From Halomarina salina (GTDB lineage Archaea; Halobacteriota; Halobacteria; Halobacteriales; Haloarculaceae), in NCBI RefSeq assembly GCF_023074835.1, contig NZ_JALLGW010000001.1, positions 2,418,001-2,482,000 on the forward strand: a stretch of DNA of 64,000 nt, read 5' to 3'. A program made the translations under genes and the position numbers. The notes beneath the pieces are model-generated. The model saw nothing but the letters and a program-made list of their open reading frames with translations, was not told the DNA's origin and searched no databases. Below, in pieces: positions 17,404-26,287 of the stretch. Numbering within the stretch: the stretch's first letter is position 1; each line of letters begins with the position of its first letter.

Positions 17404-17434
17404 CTTCGAATCCCGCACGGTTCGCTGTTCGTCC
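17404..17434. repeat. Inverted degenerate copy of tRNA-Arg 3' end and flank
   Basis: Read on the opposite strand this matches 17447-17478 at about 26 of 32 positions, covering the T-arm, acceptor and the flank beyond the tRNA (GAACAGCG). With the tRNA it forms a long imperfect palindrome around a 12-base spacer. Confidence 0.7.
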
Positions 17435-17457
17435 TCGCTGGCGCTCGGACGGAACAG

Positions 17458-17530
17458 CGGGCGTGGCGGGATTCGAACCCGCGATCTAGAGGTTAGGAAC
17501 CTCTCGCCCTATCCGCTAGGCCACACGCCC
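17458..17530 (-). tRNA. tRNA-Arg (CCT anticodon)
   Basis: Folds as a 73-nt cloverleaf: acceptor GGGCGTG/CACGCCC, D-arm GCCT/GGGC, anticodon stem AGAGG/CCTCT with loop TTCCTAA (anticodon CCT, reads AGG), T-arm GCGGG-TTCGAAT-CCCGC, discriminator G. No intron and no encoded CCA. Partial direct and inverted copies of its 3' end lie just downstream. Confidence 0.96.
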
Positions 17531-17559
17531 TACGTCCCCGGAGCAGGGCGGAGTGAAAA

Positions 17560-17871
17560 TCAGTTCTGCTTCTCGGTCTCGACGGTCTCCTCGGTGGCCG
17601 CCGACGTCGTCGTCTCGGCGCTCGTCGTCGTGGTCGTCCCCGTCTCGGTCTGGGTCGTCTCCGTGTTCTGCGCGTTGCCCTCCCCCTGCATCTCGGCGAG
17701 TTCCTGCTCGACCTCCTCGCGGCCCTTCTTGAACTCACCCATCGCCTGCCCCGAGGAGCGAGCGAGTTTCGGGAGCTTGTTCGCCCCGAACAGCAGGACG
17801 ACGATGAGCAGGACGACGAACACCTCGATGCCCCCGGGGATACCCGGGAACAGCGGTACCAGGGTTGCCAT
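17560..17871 (-). CDS. tatA: TatA/Hcf106-type twin-arginine translocase subunit
   Basis: 103-residue membrane protein of the Tat export pore. It has one N-terminal hydrophobic helix (GGIEVFVVLLIVVLLFGANK), the hinge FGANKLPKLARS, an amphipathic helix (GQAMGEFKKGREEV) and a long Thr/Glu-rich tail. This is the TatA rather than TatB/TatC architecture. Haloarchaea send many exported proteins folded through Tat, including the two twin-arginine lipoproteins found elsewhere in this window. The gene stands alone and diverges from the peroxiredoxin gene. Confidence 0.92.
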   Translation of the reverse strand: MATLVPLFPGIPGGIEVFVVLLIVVLLFGANKLPKLARSSGQAMGEFKKGREEVEQELAEMQGEGNAQNTETTQTETGTTTTTSAETTTSAATEETVETEKQN

Positions 17872-17960
17872 ATCTATCGGTTGTTACCAACTCCCGACTA
17901 TAGGCCTTTTGCTCGTTCCCAGCCACGGGTATAAGGGTCCGACGCCCGTCGGTTCGGTCG

Positions 17961-18434
17961 ATGCAGGTCGGAGACACCGCACCGGAGTTCACCGCACCGC
18001 TCGCGACCGGCGAGGATGTCGACTCGTTCACGCTCTCGGAGGCCGTCGAGGACGGACCGGTCGTCCTCGCGTTCTTCCCGGGCGCGTTCACCAGCGTCTG
18101 TTCACACGAACTGACGACGTTCCGCGAGCGCCTCTCGACGTTCGAGGATGCCGGCGTCCGCCTCTACGGCGTCAGCGTGGACTCGCCGTTCGCGCTCAAC
18201 GCGTTCCACGACGAACTCGACCTCAACTTCCCGCTCCTCAGCGACGCCAACCACGAACTCGTCCACGAGTACGACGTGGCGATGGACTTCGCGGAACTGG
18301 GCGTCCGGGACGTGGCGAAGCGAGCCGTCTTCGTCGTCGACGAGGACCGCACGATAACCTACGCCTGGGTCAGCGACGACCCCGGCGTCGAACCGGACTA
18401 CGAGGAGGTCGAGGCGGCGGCGACCGACGCGTAG
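17961..18434 (+). CDS. 1-Cys peroxiredoxin (AhpC/TSA family)
   Basis: 157-residue thiol peroxidase that reduces hydrogen peroxide or organic peroxides. The active-site motif PGAFTSVC gives peroxidatic Cys47, with the Pro, Thr and Cys of the family PxxxTxxC pattern. Cys47 is the only cysteine, so a resolving thiol must come from another molecule. A TATA element (GGTATAAGG, about 17926-17934) lies about 30 bases before the ATG, giving an essentially leaderless mRNA. The following HD gene has its own promoter directly after the stop. Confidence 0.92.
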   Translation: MQVGDTAPEFTAPLATGEDVDSFTLSEAVEDGPVVLAFFPGAFTSVCSHELTTFRERLSTFEDAGVRLYGVSVDSPFALNAFHDELDLNFPLLSDANHELVHEYDVAMDFAELGVRDVAKRAVFVVDEDRTITYAWVSDDPGVEPDYEEVEAAATDA

Positions 18435-18447
18435 ATATATATTTTCG
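18435..18447 (+). promoter_or_regulatory. TATA-rich promoter of HD-domain gene
   Basis: GATATATATTTTC starts at the stop codon of the peroxiredoxin gene, about 45 bases before the ATG at 18484. It implies an independent transcript with a leader of roughly 20 bases. Confidence 0.55.
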
Positions 18448-18483
18448 AAGGCGTTTTCCTATTCCCACTCGCACCGTCAACCC

Positions 18484-19302
18484 ATGCAATCAGAAGACGA
18501 CCGTGGGAACGGCGGTCGGACGTACGACCCCGACGCGGACCACGCGTTCCCGGACCAGCAGCTGAACGACGTGCTCGAGTTCATCGACGAGGACGAGGAG
18601 ATTCAGACGTACCTCGAGGCCCAGAACGTCAACCCCGTCGACCGGAAGGGGTACAACGACCACGGGCGCAAGCACATCAGCATCGTCCGGAACCGAGCGC
18701 TCTGCCTCTACGACCTGCTGAAGGCTGGCGACGTCGAGTTCAACGGCGCGCGCCAGCAGGGCCTCGACGAGGCCGACGAGGCGGTCATCGTCGCGCTGGC
18801 GGCGCAGTTGCACGACATCGGACACGTCGTCCACCGCGACGACCACAGCTACTACTCGATTCCGCTGGCGTCGGACGTGCTCGACCGCATCCTCCCGGAG
18901 TTCGGCTACGACGTGGCCGAGGCCGTCCGAGTGAAGGGCGAGGTGCTCCACGCCATCCTCTGTCACCACACCGAGGAGACGCCCCTGACCCTCGAAGCCG
19001 GCGTCCTGCGCGTCGCGGACGGGCTGGACATGGAACGCGGGCGTTCGCGGATGCCCTACGAGCGCGGCGGACGAGGTATCAACACTCTCTCCAGTCAGGC
19101 CATCCGGAAGGTGACGCTGCGGGAGGGCGACGACCGGAGCGTCCTCGTCGAGATCGAGATGACCGACGCGGCGGGCGTCTACCAGGTCGACGAACTGCTG
19201 AAGTCGAAGCTGGACGGCTCGCTCATCGAGGACGACATCCGCATCGTCGCCATCAACAGCCACGGCGACGGCGGCCAGCTGGTCGAGCGCATCGAGCTGT
19301 AG
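18484..19302 (+). CDS. HD-domain metal-dependent phosphohydrolase
   Basis: 272-residue soluble protein with the HD-superfamily metal ligands: His60/His64 in NDHGRKH, His110-Asp111 in LHDIGH, His161-162 in CHH, and Asp187 in RVADGLD. The family hydrolyses phosphoester or phosphoanhydride bonds of nucleotides, including dNTPs and cyclic nucleotides. A C-terminal 80-residue beta-rich part (EIEMTDAAGVYQVDELL) follows. The exact substrate cannot be told. It is a single gene with its own strong promoter. Confidence 0.88.
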   Translation: MQSEDDRGNGGRTYDPDADHAFPDQQLNDVLEFIDEDEEIQTYLEAQNVNPVDRKGYNDHGRKHISIVRNRALCLYDLLKAGDVEFNGARQQGLDEADEAVIVALAAQLHDIGHVVHRDDHSYYSIPLASDVLDRILPEFGYDVAEAVRVKGEVLHAILCHHTEETPLTLEAGVLRVADGLDMERGRSRMPYERGGRGINTLSSQAIRKVTLREGDDRSVLVEIEMTDAAGVYQVDELLKSKLDGSLIEDDIRIVAINSHGDGGQLVERIEL

Positions 19303-19420
19303 ACGCGGCCCGACCGCTCCGGGACGACCGCGTGTCGCTCGTTCTCTATCACGGTCTTTCCACCCTTCATCGTCCGGTTTTCGGGGGTTTAACCGTCTCC
19401 GCATCGTCGGTCGAGACACT

Positions 19421-20752
19421 GTGGCTGGTGGCTCGTTCGGCGTCCTCCGGGACCGCGAGTTCCTCGCACTCTCGGGGACGGCCTTCGCTCGTGCGCAGGC
19501 GTACTCGACCATCGCGATAGCGCTGGCGCTGTACGCGGACATGCTCGGCACCACGAGCACCGTCGAGGGCCTGTTCGCCACCGCCTTCGCCCTCGCGCAG
19601 TTCGTCATCGTCCTCCCGCTCGGCCGGAAGATAGACACGGGCAATGCGAAGCGGTTCCTGCTGGCCGGGCTCGTCCTCAACGTCGCCGTCTTCGTCGGGT
19701 TCTGGATGGTCGACTCCGTCGTCGACATCGTCCTCATCCGGGTCGTGCAGGGCCTCGGCGCGTCGCTGCTCTGGATAACCGGGTCGACCGTCGTCGGCGA
19801 GATATCGCCCGACGGCGAGCGCGGCCAGTGGCTCGGGACGTACAACCAGGTCGGCGCGTTCTCCTCGCTCGCGGGCGACCTCGTCGGCGCGTACCTCCTC
19901 TCGGCGTACGACTTCGGCGTCACCTACGCCGTCCTCGCGGGGGTGACGACGGTCGCCACCGTCCTCGTGTACGCCTGGCTCCGGGACAACCCCGGCGGGA
20001 GGGCCGACCCCGAGGAGGCGACGGGACGCGAGACGCTCGAACAGTTGCTCTCGCGGACGCCGATTCGCGCGCTCGTCACCTTCCGCTTCGGGATGAGTTT
20101 CGGGAAGATGTGCGTCATCCTCTTCCTGCCCATCTACGCGAAGACGGTGCTCGACGTCCCGACGCTGTACATCGGCGGCATCCTCGCGGGCGGGAAGCTG
20201 ACGAAGGCGCTGACCCAGGGGTACGTCGGGGGTCTGACCGACCGCGTGGGGTCGAAGCACCTGTTCGTCTTCGCCGGGGCGCTCTGCTTCGCTCTCGGCA
20301 CGCTCCTCATCCCGTTCGCGGGTATCGCACACCGGTTCATCTCGTCGGTATCGCTCGCTGGCTACACCTTCGCACCGGGCGTCATCGTGCTGTTCGCGGC
20401 CTACGGCATCTGTGGCGTCGCCGACTCCATCCGCCTCCCCGCGAGCATGGCGCTGTTCGTCGAGGAGGGCGAGCAGTTCGACGCCGTCGCGGCGAGCATG
20501 TCGCTGCGCTCGGTCGCCTGGAAGGTCGGCCAGGTCAGCGGCCCGTTCCTCGTCGGCGTCATCTGGGACCTGACCGACGTGTTCACGGCGTTCGCCGTCG
20601 CCTCGGGCACCATCGTCGTCGCGTCGCTCGCGTTCATCGGGATGTACACGGTCGGCGACCCGGTCCCGGCCGACCTCGTCTCGAACGACGACGAGGAAGT
20701 CGTGGACCTCGCTCCGGGGGGAGAAGAGCCCAGTTGCGCCGACGACGACTGA
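19421..20752 (+). CDS. Major facilitator superfamily transporter
   Basis: 443-residue membrane protein with about twelve hydrophobic helices and the MFS loop between helices 2 and 3 (LGRKIDTGNAKR). Another basic loop (GGLTDRVGSKH) lies at the equivalent place in the second half. The tail is short and acidic. It starts with GTG; TTTAAC about 29 bases upstream is a plausible TATA box for a leaderless mRNA. It could export drugs or import a solute; sequence does not say which. Confidence 0.9.
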   Translation: MAGGSFGVLRDREFLALSGTAFARAQAYSTIAIALALYADMLGTTSTVEGLFATAFALAQFVIVLPLGRKIDTGNAKRFLLAGLVLNVAVFVGFWMVDSVVDIVLIRVVQGLGASLLWITGSTVVGEISPDGERGQWLGTYNQVGAFSSLAGDLVGAYLLSAYDFGVTYAVLAGVTTVATVLVYAWLRDNPGGRADPEEATGRETLEQLLSRTPIRALVTFRFGMSFGKMCVILFLPIYAKTVLDVPTLYIGGILAGGKLTKALTQGYVGGLTDRVGSKHLFVFAGALCFALGTLLIPFAGIAHRFISSVSLAGYTFAPGVIVLFAAYGICGVADSIRLPASMALFVEEGEQFDAVAASMSLRSVAWKVGQVSGPFLVGVIWDLTDVFTAFAVASGTIVVASLAFIGMYTVGDPVPADLVSNDDEEVVDLAPGGEEPSCADDD

Positions 20753-20908
20753 ACGCAATCGGCGACCGAATCCAACTGGCGACCGAACGCTATCGGCGGC
20801 CGGCGACCGACGAGATCGGGACCATCGAGCGTCTCACGTTCTCTCCGAGTGAGAATCGAGAGCGTGGTTTATCCCCTCGGCAGTCGACTATCCGATCGAG
20901 GTTCCATC

Positions 20909-21685
20909 ATGTCCGTCACCACTATCTCCCAGGACGGAGCGACGGGTGTACACACCACCCGTGGCCGCGTCCGCGCCGTCGCCGTCGCCGCCGCCATCAC
21001 CGTCGTCGCCCTCGTCGTCGGTATCGTCGCTTCCATCCCCGTGCTCGTCGGGTTCGCCCTCGCGGGCTACGACATCACGGCCGTCGAGACGCTCGCACGA
21101 CCCGAGGTGCTCGTCCTCTCGGCGTTCGCCACGCAGGGGTCGATGCTGCTCGTCGGCTACGGCTACGTCCGGCGATACGGGCTGGCCGTCCCGGTCCGTC
21201 TCCCGACCCGTGCCGACGCTCTCGTCGCCGGCGTCGGCGTCGTCGCCGCCATCGTCCTCGCGATACTCGGCAGTCTCGTCATCTCGCTCGTCGTCCCCGT
21301 CGACCAGGGGGCGACGTCCGTCCTCGGTGACATCGGTGCCGTCGACCCGGTCGCCCTGCTCGTGTTCGCGGCGCTCTCGGTGGTCTGGATAGCACCGGCC
21401 GAGGAGTACCTGTTCCGCGGCGTCGTCCAGGGTCGCGTCAGGCAGGCGTTCGGCATCGGCGCGACGCTCGCCGTCGCGGGCGCGCTGTTCGCCTCCATCC
21501 ACGTGTTCAACTACGCCGGGACGGCCGCCGTCATCGCCGCGTACCTCGGCCTGCTGGTGCTCGTCTCGGTCGTGTTCGGCTACGCCTACGAGCGGACGGG
21601 CAACCTGACGGTTCCCATCGCCATCCACGCCCTGTACAACGCCGTCCTGCTGGGCGGTTCGTACCTCGCGCTCGTCTGGGGCTGA
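20909..21685 (+). CDS. CPBP-family intramembrane glutamic endopeptidase
   Basis: 258-residue multi-span membrane protein of the CAAX prenyl protease-related CPBP family (Rce1/Abi). The three signature motifs are present: EEYLFRG near residue 170, FASIH near 197, and HALYN near 240. These give the conserved Glu pair, His and Asn of the intramembrane active site. In bacteria and archaea such proteins are often linked to peptide maturation or immunity, but nothing nearby indicates a substrate. TTTATC about 40 bases upstream may be the promoter. Confidence 0.9.
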   Translation: MSVTTISQDGATGVHTTRGRVRAVAVAAAITVVALVVGIVASIPVLVGFALAGYDITAVETLARPEVLVLSAFATQGSMLLVGYGYVRRYGLAVPVRLPTRADALVAGVGVVAAIVLAILGSLVISLVVPVDQGATSVLGDIGAVDPVALLVFAALSVVWIAPAEEYLFRGVVQGRVRQAFGIGATLAVAGALFASIHVFNYAGTAAVIAAYLGLLVLVSVVFGYAYERTGNLTVPIAIHALYNAVLLGGSYLALVWG

Positions 21686-21748
21686 GTCCGCGAAAAATCA
21701 CCGCATCGGTCGTCCGCTCTTCCCTCCCTCGACCGACGAGGGCCTCGG

Positions 21749-22234
21749 TTACAGGCTCCCGTAGTCGTAGTTCTCGGCCATCTCCGCGAGTTCGTCGAGG
21801 GTCTCCTCGTCCTCGTCGAGGTTCTCCCGGAGGAGGTCCTCGGCCTCGCTGTCGCCGCGCTCGTGAGCGAGGGCGACGAGGCTCTCGTAGGCCGTCTGCT
21901 CGTAGCGCTCGGTCTTGATGGCCGTCACGAGGTTGTAGTAGTCGTGGACGGACCCGGCGTCGTTCTCCTCGGCGAACTCCTCCCACTCCGCCAGGAGGCC
22001 CTCGATGCCCTCGCACTCCTCGGTCTGGGGGGCCTCGCCCGTCAGTTCGAACACCTCGACGAGACGCTCGATGTGGTCGCCGGTCTCCTCGACGTGTGAC
22101 TCGAAGAACGCCGCCACCTCCTCGTCCGACGACGTCTCGGCCATCCGGTCGTAGGCCTCGGTGAGTTCGTGCTCTGCGAAGTAGATGTCTTCAAGTTCGT
22201 GCTCGAACAGGTCGTCGATGTCTTCGGCGGCCAT
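21749..22234 (-). CDS. DUF892/YciE-like ferritin-fold protein
   Basis: 161-residue acidic four-helix protein resembling the DUF892 (YciE/YciF) family, linked in bacteria to stress conditions. It starts MAAEDIDDLFEHELEDIYFA and shows the family pattern of an N-terminal ELxDxYxAE helix and later SHVEETxxHIxRL. Glutamates and histidines in the helices could hold a di-metal site, but no strict ferritin signature is seen. It diverges from nothing on the left; the CPBP gene is convergent. No operon partner is evident. Confidence 0.85.
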   Translation of the reverse strand: MAAEDIDDLFEHELEDIYFAEHELTEAYDRMAETSSDEEVAAFFESHVEETGDHIERLVEVFELTGEAPQTEECEGIEGLLAEWEEFAEENDAGSVHDYYNLVTAIKTERYEQTAYESLVALAHERGDSEAEDLLRENLDEDEETLDELAEMAENYDYGSL

Positions 22235-22326
22235 GTTACGAGAGCAACCGACTCGCGCCACCCGGAATACCGTTGTGCCTGAATCGTCGTCCCATCGGGC
22301 CGTCGTACCGTCCTCGCCGCCGACTC

Positions 22327-23124
22327 TCAGTCGCTCTCCGGCGCTCTCAGCCCCGAGATGACCTCCACCGCGGCGACCTGCTCGAACGGCTCCTCCCCGG
22401 ACTCGCGTAGCCGCGCCCGAAGGTCGCGCTCGAACGCCGCCCGCTCGTCGCCGAACCGCTCGGGCGAGCAGAACGAGAGCGAGAGGACGTAGCCGACGAC
22501 GTCGTCGGCCGTCCACTCCCGCTCCACGTCGAACGTGACCGTCTCGACGGACTCGAACCCAAACGCGGCGAGTGTCTCGTCCCACGGGTCGTCGTAGGTC
22601 ACCGCCTCGGGGTCGACGCGCTCGGGGACGTCGTCGAGGTAGTCGGTCACGACGTCGTAGACGGTCGCCTGCCACGCCTCGCGGCCCTTCGTCAGCCACT
22701 CGCGGTCGGTGAGGAGGGCGACGCCGCCATCGGCCTCCGTCGCCCGATAGAGCCGGTCGAGCGTGCGCTCCTGGTCCATCCAGTGGAACGACCGCCCCAT
22801 CGTCGTCAGGCGGAACGGTCCCTGCTCGACGCGCAGGTCGGCGTCGGAGCCGACGACCCACTCGACGTTCTCGACGCCGGCTTCGGCGGCCCGCTCGCGG
22901 GCGTGACGCAGCATCTCCTCGTTCGGGTCCATCGCCACCACATCGTAGGCGTGGCGAGCAAGTGGAACCGCGAGTTGCCCCGCGCCACACCCCAGGTCGA
23001 GGACGCGCGCGTCCGAGTCGAGCGCGAACCGCTCCCGGAGGTAGTCGACGGTCGCCTCGCCGTAGTCGGGGCGGTGCTCGGCGTAGTACTGCTCGGTGCC
23101 GATGAAGGGGTTCGACTCGGTCAT
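22327..23124 (-). CDS. Class I SAM-dependent methyltransferase
   Basis: 265-residue methyltransferase with the Rossmann motif LDLGCGAGQ near residues 43-51 and an acidic residue ending strand 2 (VVAMDPN). A C-terminal SFHWMDQ segment is typical of the family that includes trans-aconitate and ubiquinone-type enzymes. No motif fixes the substrate. The gene is on the minus strand, separated from the DUF892 gene by 92 bases. Confidence 0.88.
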   Translation of the reverse strand: MTESNPFIGTEQYYAEHRPDYGEATVDYLRERFALDSDARVLDLGCGAGQLAVPLARHAYDVVAMDPNEEMLRHARERAAEAGVENVEWVVGSDADLRVEQGPFRLTTMGRSFHWMDQERTLDRLYRATEADGGVALLTDREWLTKGREAWQATVYDVVTDYLDDVPERVDPEAVTYDDPWDETLAAFGFESVETVTFDVEREWTADDVVGYVLSLSFCSPERFGDERAAFERDLRARLRESGEEPFEQVAAVEVISGLRAPESD

Positions 23125-23221
23125 GGGAACTCGGGACCGCGACGGAGTGGGTTGTCGGGCAAACGTGTTGCGGTGCGTCGTCGCTGACGGTCGCGAGACC
23201 GTCCCGTCTCACGCCGTCCCG

Positions 23222-23620
23222 TCAGTCGTAGTGCTCGGCCTTCGCGTAGATGTAGCCCGCGACGACCACCGTGAGTCCGACGACGAGGTACTGCGACTGG
23301 ACGAGCGCGACGCCCGCATCCAGTGCGTACAGACCGAGTGCGGCCCGCCACGCCCAGTCGCGGAGCGACCAGAGTCCCCACACGACGGGGAGTTCGACCA
23401 GCGCGAGGCCGACGACGAGGCCACCGAGGAGGACGTTCGACGCCACCAGCAGGTCGTAGCCAGCGAGGAGCGCGAACGCGACGACCCCGAGTCGGACGAG
23501 ACAGGCGAGCGTGATGCCCGGCGGCGTCGCGTCCGGCGTCTCCGCCGTCGGCGGCCGCCGCGCCTCGCTGAGGTTCTCGTTGTCCGGCGACTTGGTGGGG
23601 GCGGGCGGAGGGGAACCCAT
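23222..23620 (-). CDS. Small membrane protein, unknown function
   Basis: 132-residue protein. The first 35 residues are Pro/Thr-rich and polar (MGSPPPAPTK). About three to four hydrophobic helices follow, ending with YIYAKAEHYD. No known domain. The chosen ATG at 23620 fits the onset of normal codon use; longer starts in the same frame read into atypical Arg/His-rich sequence. It lies between the methyltransferase and the polymerase operon, with gaps on both sides. Confidence 0.7.
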   Translation of the reverse strand: MGSPPPAPTKSPDNENLSEARRPPTAETPDATPPGITLACLVRLGVVAFALLAGYDLLVASNVLLGGLVVGLALVELPVVWGLWSLRDWAWRAALGLYALDAGVALVQSQYLVVGLTVVVAGYIYAKAEHYD

Positions 23621-23694
23621 GAGCGGGCGTACCGTCCGCACAGGTATCAGTTTTCGGGGGTTTCCGTGATGAACGTACTTCGGTGGAATCGCGG

Positions 23695-25887
23695 TCAGTA
23701 CGCGGTGACCGTCCCGTCGACGCGGTCGGCGAGGTACCGCCGGACGTCGCCCTCGCGCCACCCCAGCGGGCCGACCACGCTCGTCGCGGCGCGAACCAGG
23801 AGGTCGGCGTAGAACGATGCGTCGTACCGGTCGGGACGCTCGGCGGCGAGTCGCACCCGGTCGCAGGACCGCCGGTCGTCGTCGACCACGACGTAGGCGA
23901 CGCCCTCGCCGGGGTGTTTCTCCATCCCGAGTCGAGCGGCGCGTTCGAGCGCTGCGACGTTCCGGGTTCGCTGTGTGTACTCCTCGGCGGCCTTCGACAC
24001 CCGATTCTCGATGCGGAGGTCGAGCGGGTCGACGTCCTCGGTTCGGACCTCGGCGAGGAACCCCCGCAGGCGGTCACAGACCCGTTCGGGCGTGCGGTGT
24101 CTGTCGAACGTCTCGACGAGCGTCCGCTGGGCGTCGGCGACGTACGGCGGCGTGCTCCGCTGGCGACACTCGACGCCGCGGAACTTGTACTGCGCGTCGT
24201 CGGGCGCGGCCGTCTCGTCGCTCCGTCGACCGAAGTACTTCGTCAGCGCCCCGTCGACGCCGGCGTCGGGAGCGTCGCCCGCGGCGGCAGGAGCGTCGCT
24301 CGACGCGGCGGGACAGAACGCCAGCCAGTCGAACCGGCCCTCGTACTCCAGGCGGATGCCGACGTCGTCGCTGACCAGCCGGCAGAGGTCGTCGAGCGGC
24401 GTCTGTGAGCGGTCGGGGTCGGCAGTCACCCAGAGGCTGTCGACGATGCCGTGGCGGACGTGCCAGCCGTGGGACTCCAGCGTCGCCTTGGTGTCGAGCA
24501 GTATCTCCCGTGCGTAGGCGTTGATGGCCTCGTGGGCCTCGATGCGGCCGTAGCGGGCGTTCGAGAACCCCTGGTAGCCGAAACAGCTCACGAGGATCCA
24601 CTTGATGGCGCTGGATATCCCCTCGGCGACCGCCCGTGCCCTGGGGTCGTCGCTCGCACGCAACGTCCCCTTGGCCCGGTCTCGGCGCTCGATGAGCGGC
24701 CCGAGCACGTCCGTCAGGTAGCCCTGCTCGTCGCAGATGCTGTAGCCCAGGCCGGGCACGTCCTCGCGGTCGGCGTGGCAGCCACAGCAGACCGTCTCGG
24801 GGCTGACGTTCCGCGTCACCATGATGTTCGGGTACAGCGCCGAGAAGTCCAGTTCGTGGACGTCCTCGTGGACGCCGACCTCGGGTTCGACCGTGTGGCC
24901 GCCCCGGTCGGCGTCCAGGTGCTGTCGAGCGCCCTTGAAGAACTCACAGCGCCACGAGTTCCACGGCACCAGCACGTTCCGCCGTCTCGCCTCCCGAATC
25001 TGGATGGCCGTGAGGACGTTCCCGATGGAGGCCCACGCGAGTTCCTGGAGCGGCTTGCGCGACTGCTCGACCACGAAGAGACAGCCCGCGAGGTTCGAGC
25101 GGTTCCACAGGAACGTGTTCGACCGGTCGACGATGACGCGCCCCGGAACCGAGTAGCGAGCGGGCGAGTGTCCTACCTCCCCGTAGCTGGTGTACGTCGA
25201 CGCGCCTGCAAGCTGCTGCCAGCCCGGCCGTCGACCGAGGAACAGGTCCTCGCGGTCGTGTGCGGCCGCCGTCGCCGAGAGCCGCGGCACCAGTCTCGCC
25301 GTGTTCAGGTCGAGGACGTCCGGGTCGGACTCCCGGAGGTGCGCGACCAGGTCGTCGAGGACGTCCTGCGGGTCCCCCGTGTAGTCGCGTCCGTCGACGG
25401 CGAGTCCGGTGATGGCGTCGCTCGCCAGTTGCGTGGCCGCGACGTCGATGGTACAGACCCGGAGCTCTCGACTGGAGTCGTCGTCCGGTTCAACGTCACC
25501 GCCGGGCAGTGGCTCGACGTCGCGTTCCAGACAGAACCGGAACTCGCGACTCAGGTCGACGTCGAAGAGCCGGTACTCGCCGGGCGTCCCCCACCCGCGG
25601 ACGGTGTGGGCGACCGACGTGACCGACTTGACGTCGTCGACGTCGACGCGCAGGACGGCCTCGGCGTCGTGGCGGAACCCCGGCCGGTGGCGCTCGTAGG
25701 CCATGTCGACGACGTGGGGGTGTTCGGCGACGAACCCGCGAATCTCGTCGAGGTCCGCCCGCTCGTGGCTGGCGGCCGAGACGTACATCGTCGGCCGGTA
25801 GTCCTCGATGCGCTCGCAGGCCACACCGTCGCCGTCGACCGACCACGCGAGCACGTCACCGTCGAGGAAGTCGAACGTGAACGGCAT
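23695..25887 (-). CDS. polB2: B-family DNA polymerase, PolB2 type, proofreading residues lost
   Basis: 730-residue family B polymerase. Motif A is DFSALYPNIM at 347-356. Motif B is degenerate around Lys429 (KWILVSCFGYQ). Motif C reads HGIVDS at 479-484 instead of YGDTDS, but the second Asp is kept, so both essential metal ligands (Asp347, Asp483) remain. The exonuclease motif I is IDVA at 147-150, lacking the essential Glu, so proofreading should be absent. The protein is shorter than replicative PolB. It is the last gene of a tight operon with a small helical protein and a RecA-fold protein. Crenarchaeal PolB2 (Dpo2) is known to act in damage-induced mutagenesis; a translesion role here is inference. 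Confidence 0.9.
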   Translation of the reverse strand: MPFTFDFLDGDVLAWSVDGDGVACERIEDYRPTMYVSAASHERADLDEIRGFVAEHPHVVDMAYERHRPGFRHDAEAVLRVDVDDVKSVTSVAHTVRGWGTPGEYRLFDVDLSREFRFCLERDVEPLPGGDVEPDDDSSRELRVCTIDVAATQLASDAITGLAVDGRDYTGDPQDVLDDLVAHLRESDPDVLDLNTARLVPRLSATAAAHDREDLFLGRRPGWQQLAGASTYTSYGEVGHSPARYSVPGRVIVDRSNTFLWNRSNLAGCLFVVEQSRKPLQELAWASIGNVLTAIQIREARRRNVLVPWNSWRCEFFKGARQHLDADRGGHTVEPEVGVHEDVHELDFSALYPNIMVTRNVSPETVCCGCHADREDVPGLGYSICDEQGYLTDVLGPLIERRDRAKGTLRASDDPRARAVAEGISSAIKWILVSCFGYQGFSNARYGRIEAHEAINAYAREILLDTKATLESHGWHVRHGIVDSLWVTADPDRSQTPLDDLCRLVSDDVGIRLEYEGRFDWLAFCPAASSDAPAAAGDAPDAGVDGALTKYFGRRSDETAAPDDAQYKFRGVECRQRSTPPYVADAQRTLVETFDRHRTPERVCDRLRGFLAEVRTEDVDPLDLRIENRVSKAAEEYTQRTRNVAALERAARLGMEKHPGEGVAYVVVDDDRRSCDRVRLAAERPDRYDASFYADLLVRAATSVVGPLGWREGDVRRYLADRVDGTVTAY

Positions 25888-25891
25888 CCAC

Positions 25892-26287
25892 TCACTCCGA
25901 GGGCGTCGACGGTCGCTCGGTCGCGCCGTTCCCGTCGCTCGCGTCGTCGGGGTCGCCATCGTCGGGGTCACCGTCGTCGGGTCCGTCGACCCTCCCGTCG
26001 GCTCCACGTTCGTCGCCGGCGCGCTCGTCGCTGCCGGACTCGACGGCCCGGAGGCGGTCGTCGAGGGCGTCGAGGCGTCGCTCCTGTTCGAGGTCGATGC
26101 CGACGAGCGCCGGGAACAGTGGCGTCTCGTGGTTGAGGTAGCTCGCCGCGTCGGCGTGGCGGCGGGCGTAGGTGAACAGGCGGTCGAACCGCGACTGGTC
26201 GCGCCGCCTGAGCGCCCGCCGGTAGTCGCCCCACCGCCGTTCGATGCCGCGCAGGAGGTCCCGGAACGTCCGGTTGGTTCGACCCAT
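25892..26287 (-). CDS. Small helical protein of the PolB2 operon
   Basis: 131-residue protein. Residues 1-85 are helical and rich in Arg and Leu (FRDLLRGIERRWGDYRRALR, then RRLDALDDRLRAVESG), possibly coiled coil. From 86 on it is a disordered acidic tail with Gly/Asp-Pro repeats. Its ATG overlaps the stop of the RecA-like gene (TGATG), and polB2 starts 4 bases after its stop. It has no Y-polymerase or beta-clamp motif that I can see. The position between a RecA-like protein and a polymerase suggests an adaptor. Confidence 0.8.
   Translation of the reverse strand: MGRTNRTFRDLLRGIERRWGDYRRALRRRDQSRFDRLFTYARRHADAASYLNHETPLFPALVGIDLEQERRLDALDDRLRAVESGSDERAGDERGADGRVDGPDDGDPDDGDPDDASDGNGATERPSTPSE

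Noticed and set aside
17336-17460. A second, intact tRNA gene beside tRNA-Arg
   Set aside because: Only the T-arm/acceptor part is present; no D-arm or anticodon arm can be folded.
23695-25887. Calling PolB2 catalytically dead
   Set aside because: Motif C is degenerate, but the second Asp and the motif A Asp remain; crenarchaeal relatives with similar motifs are active.
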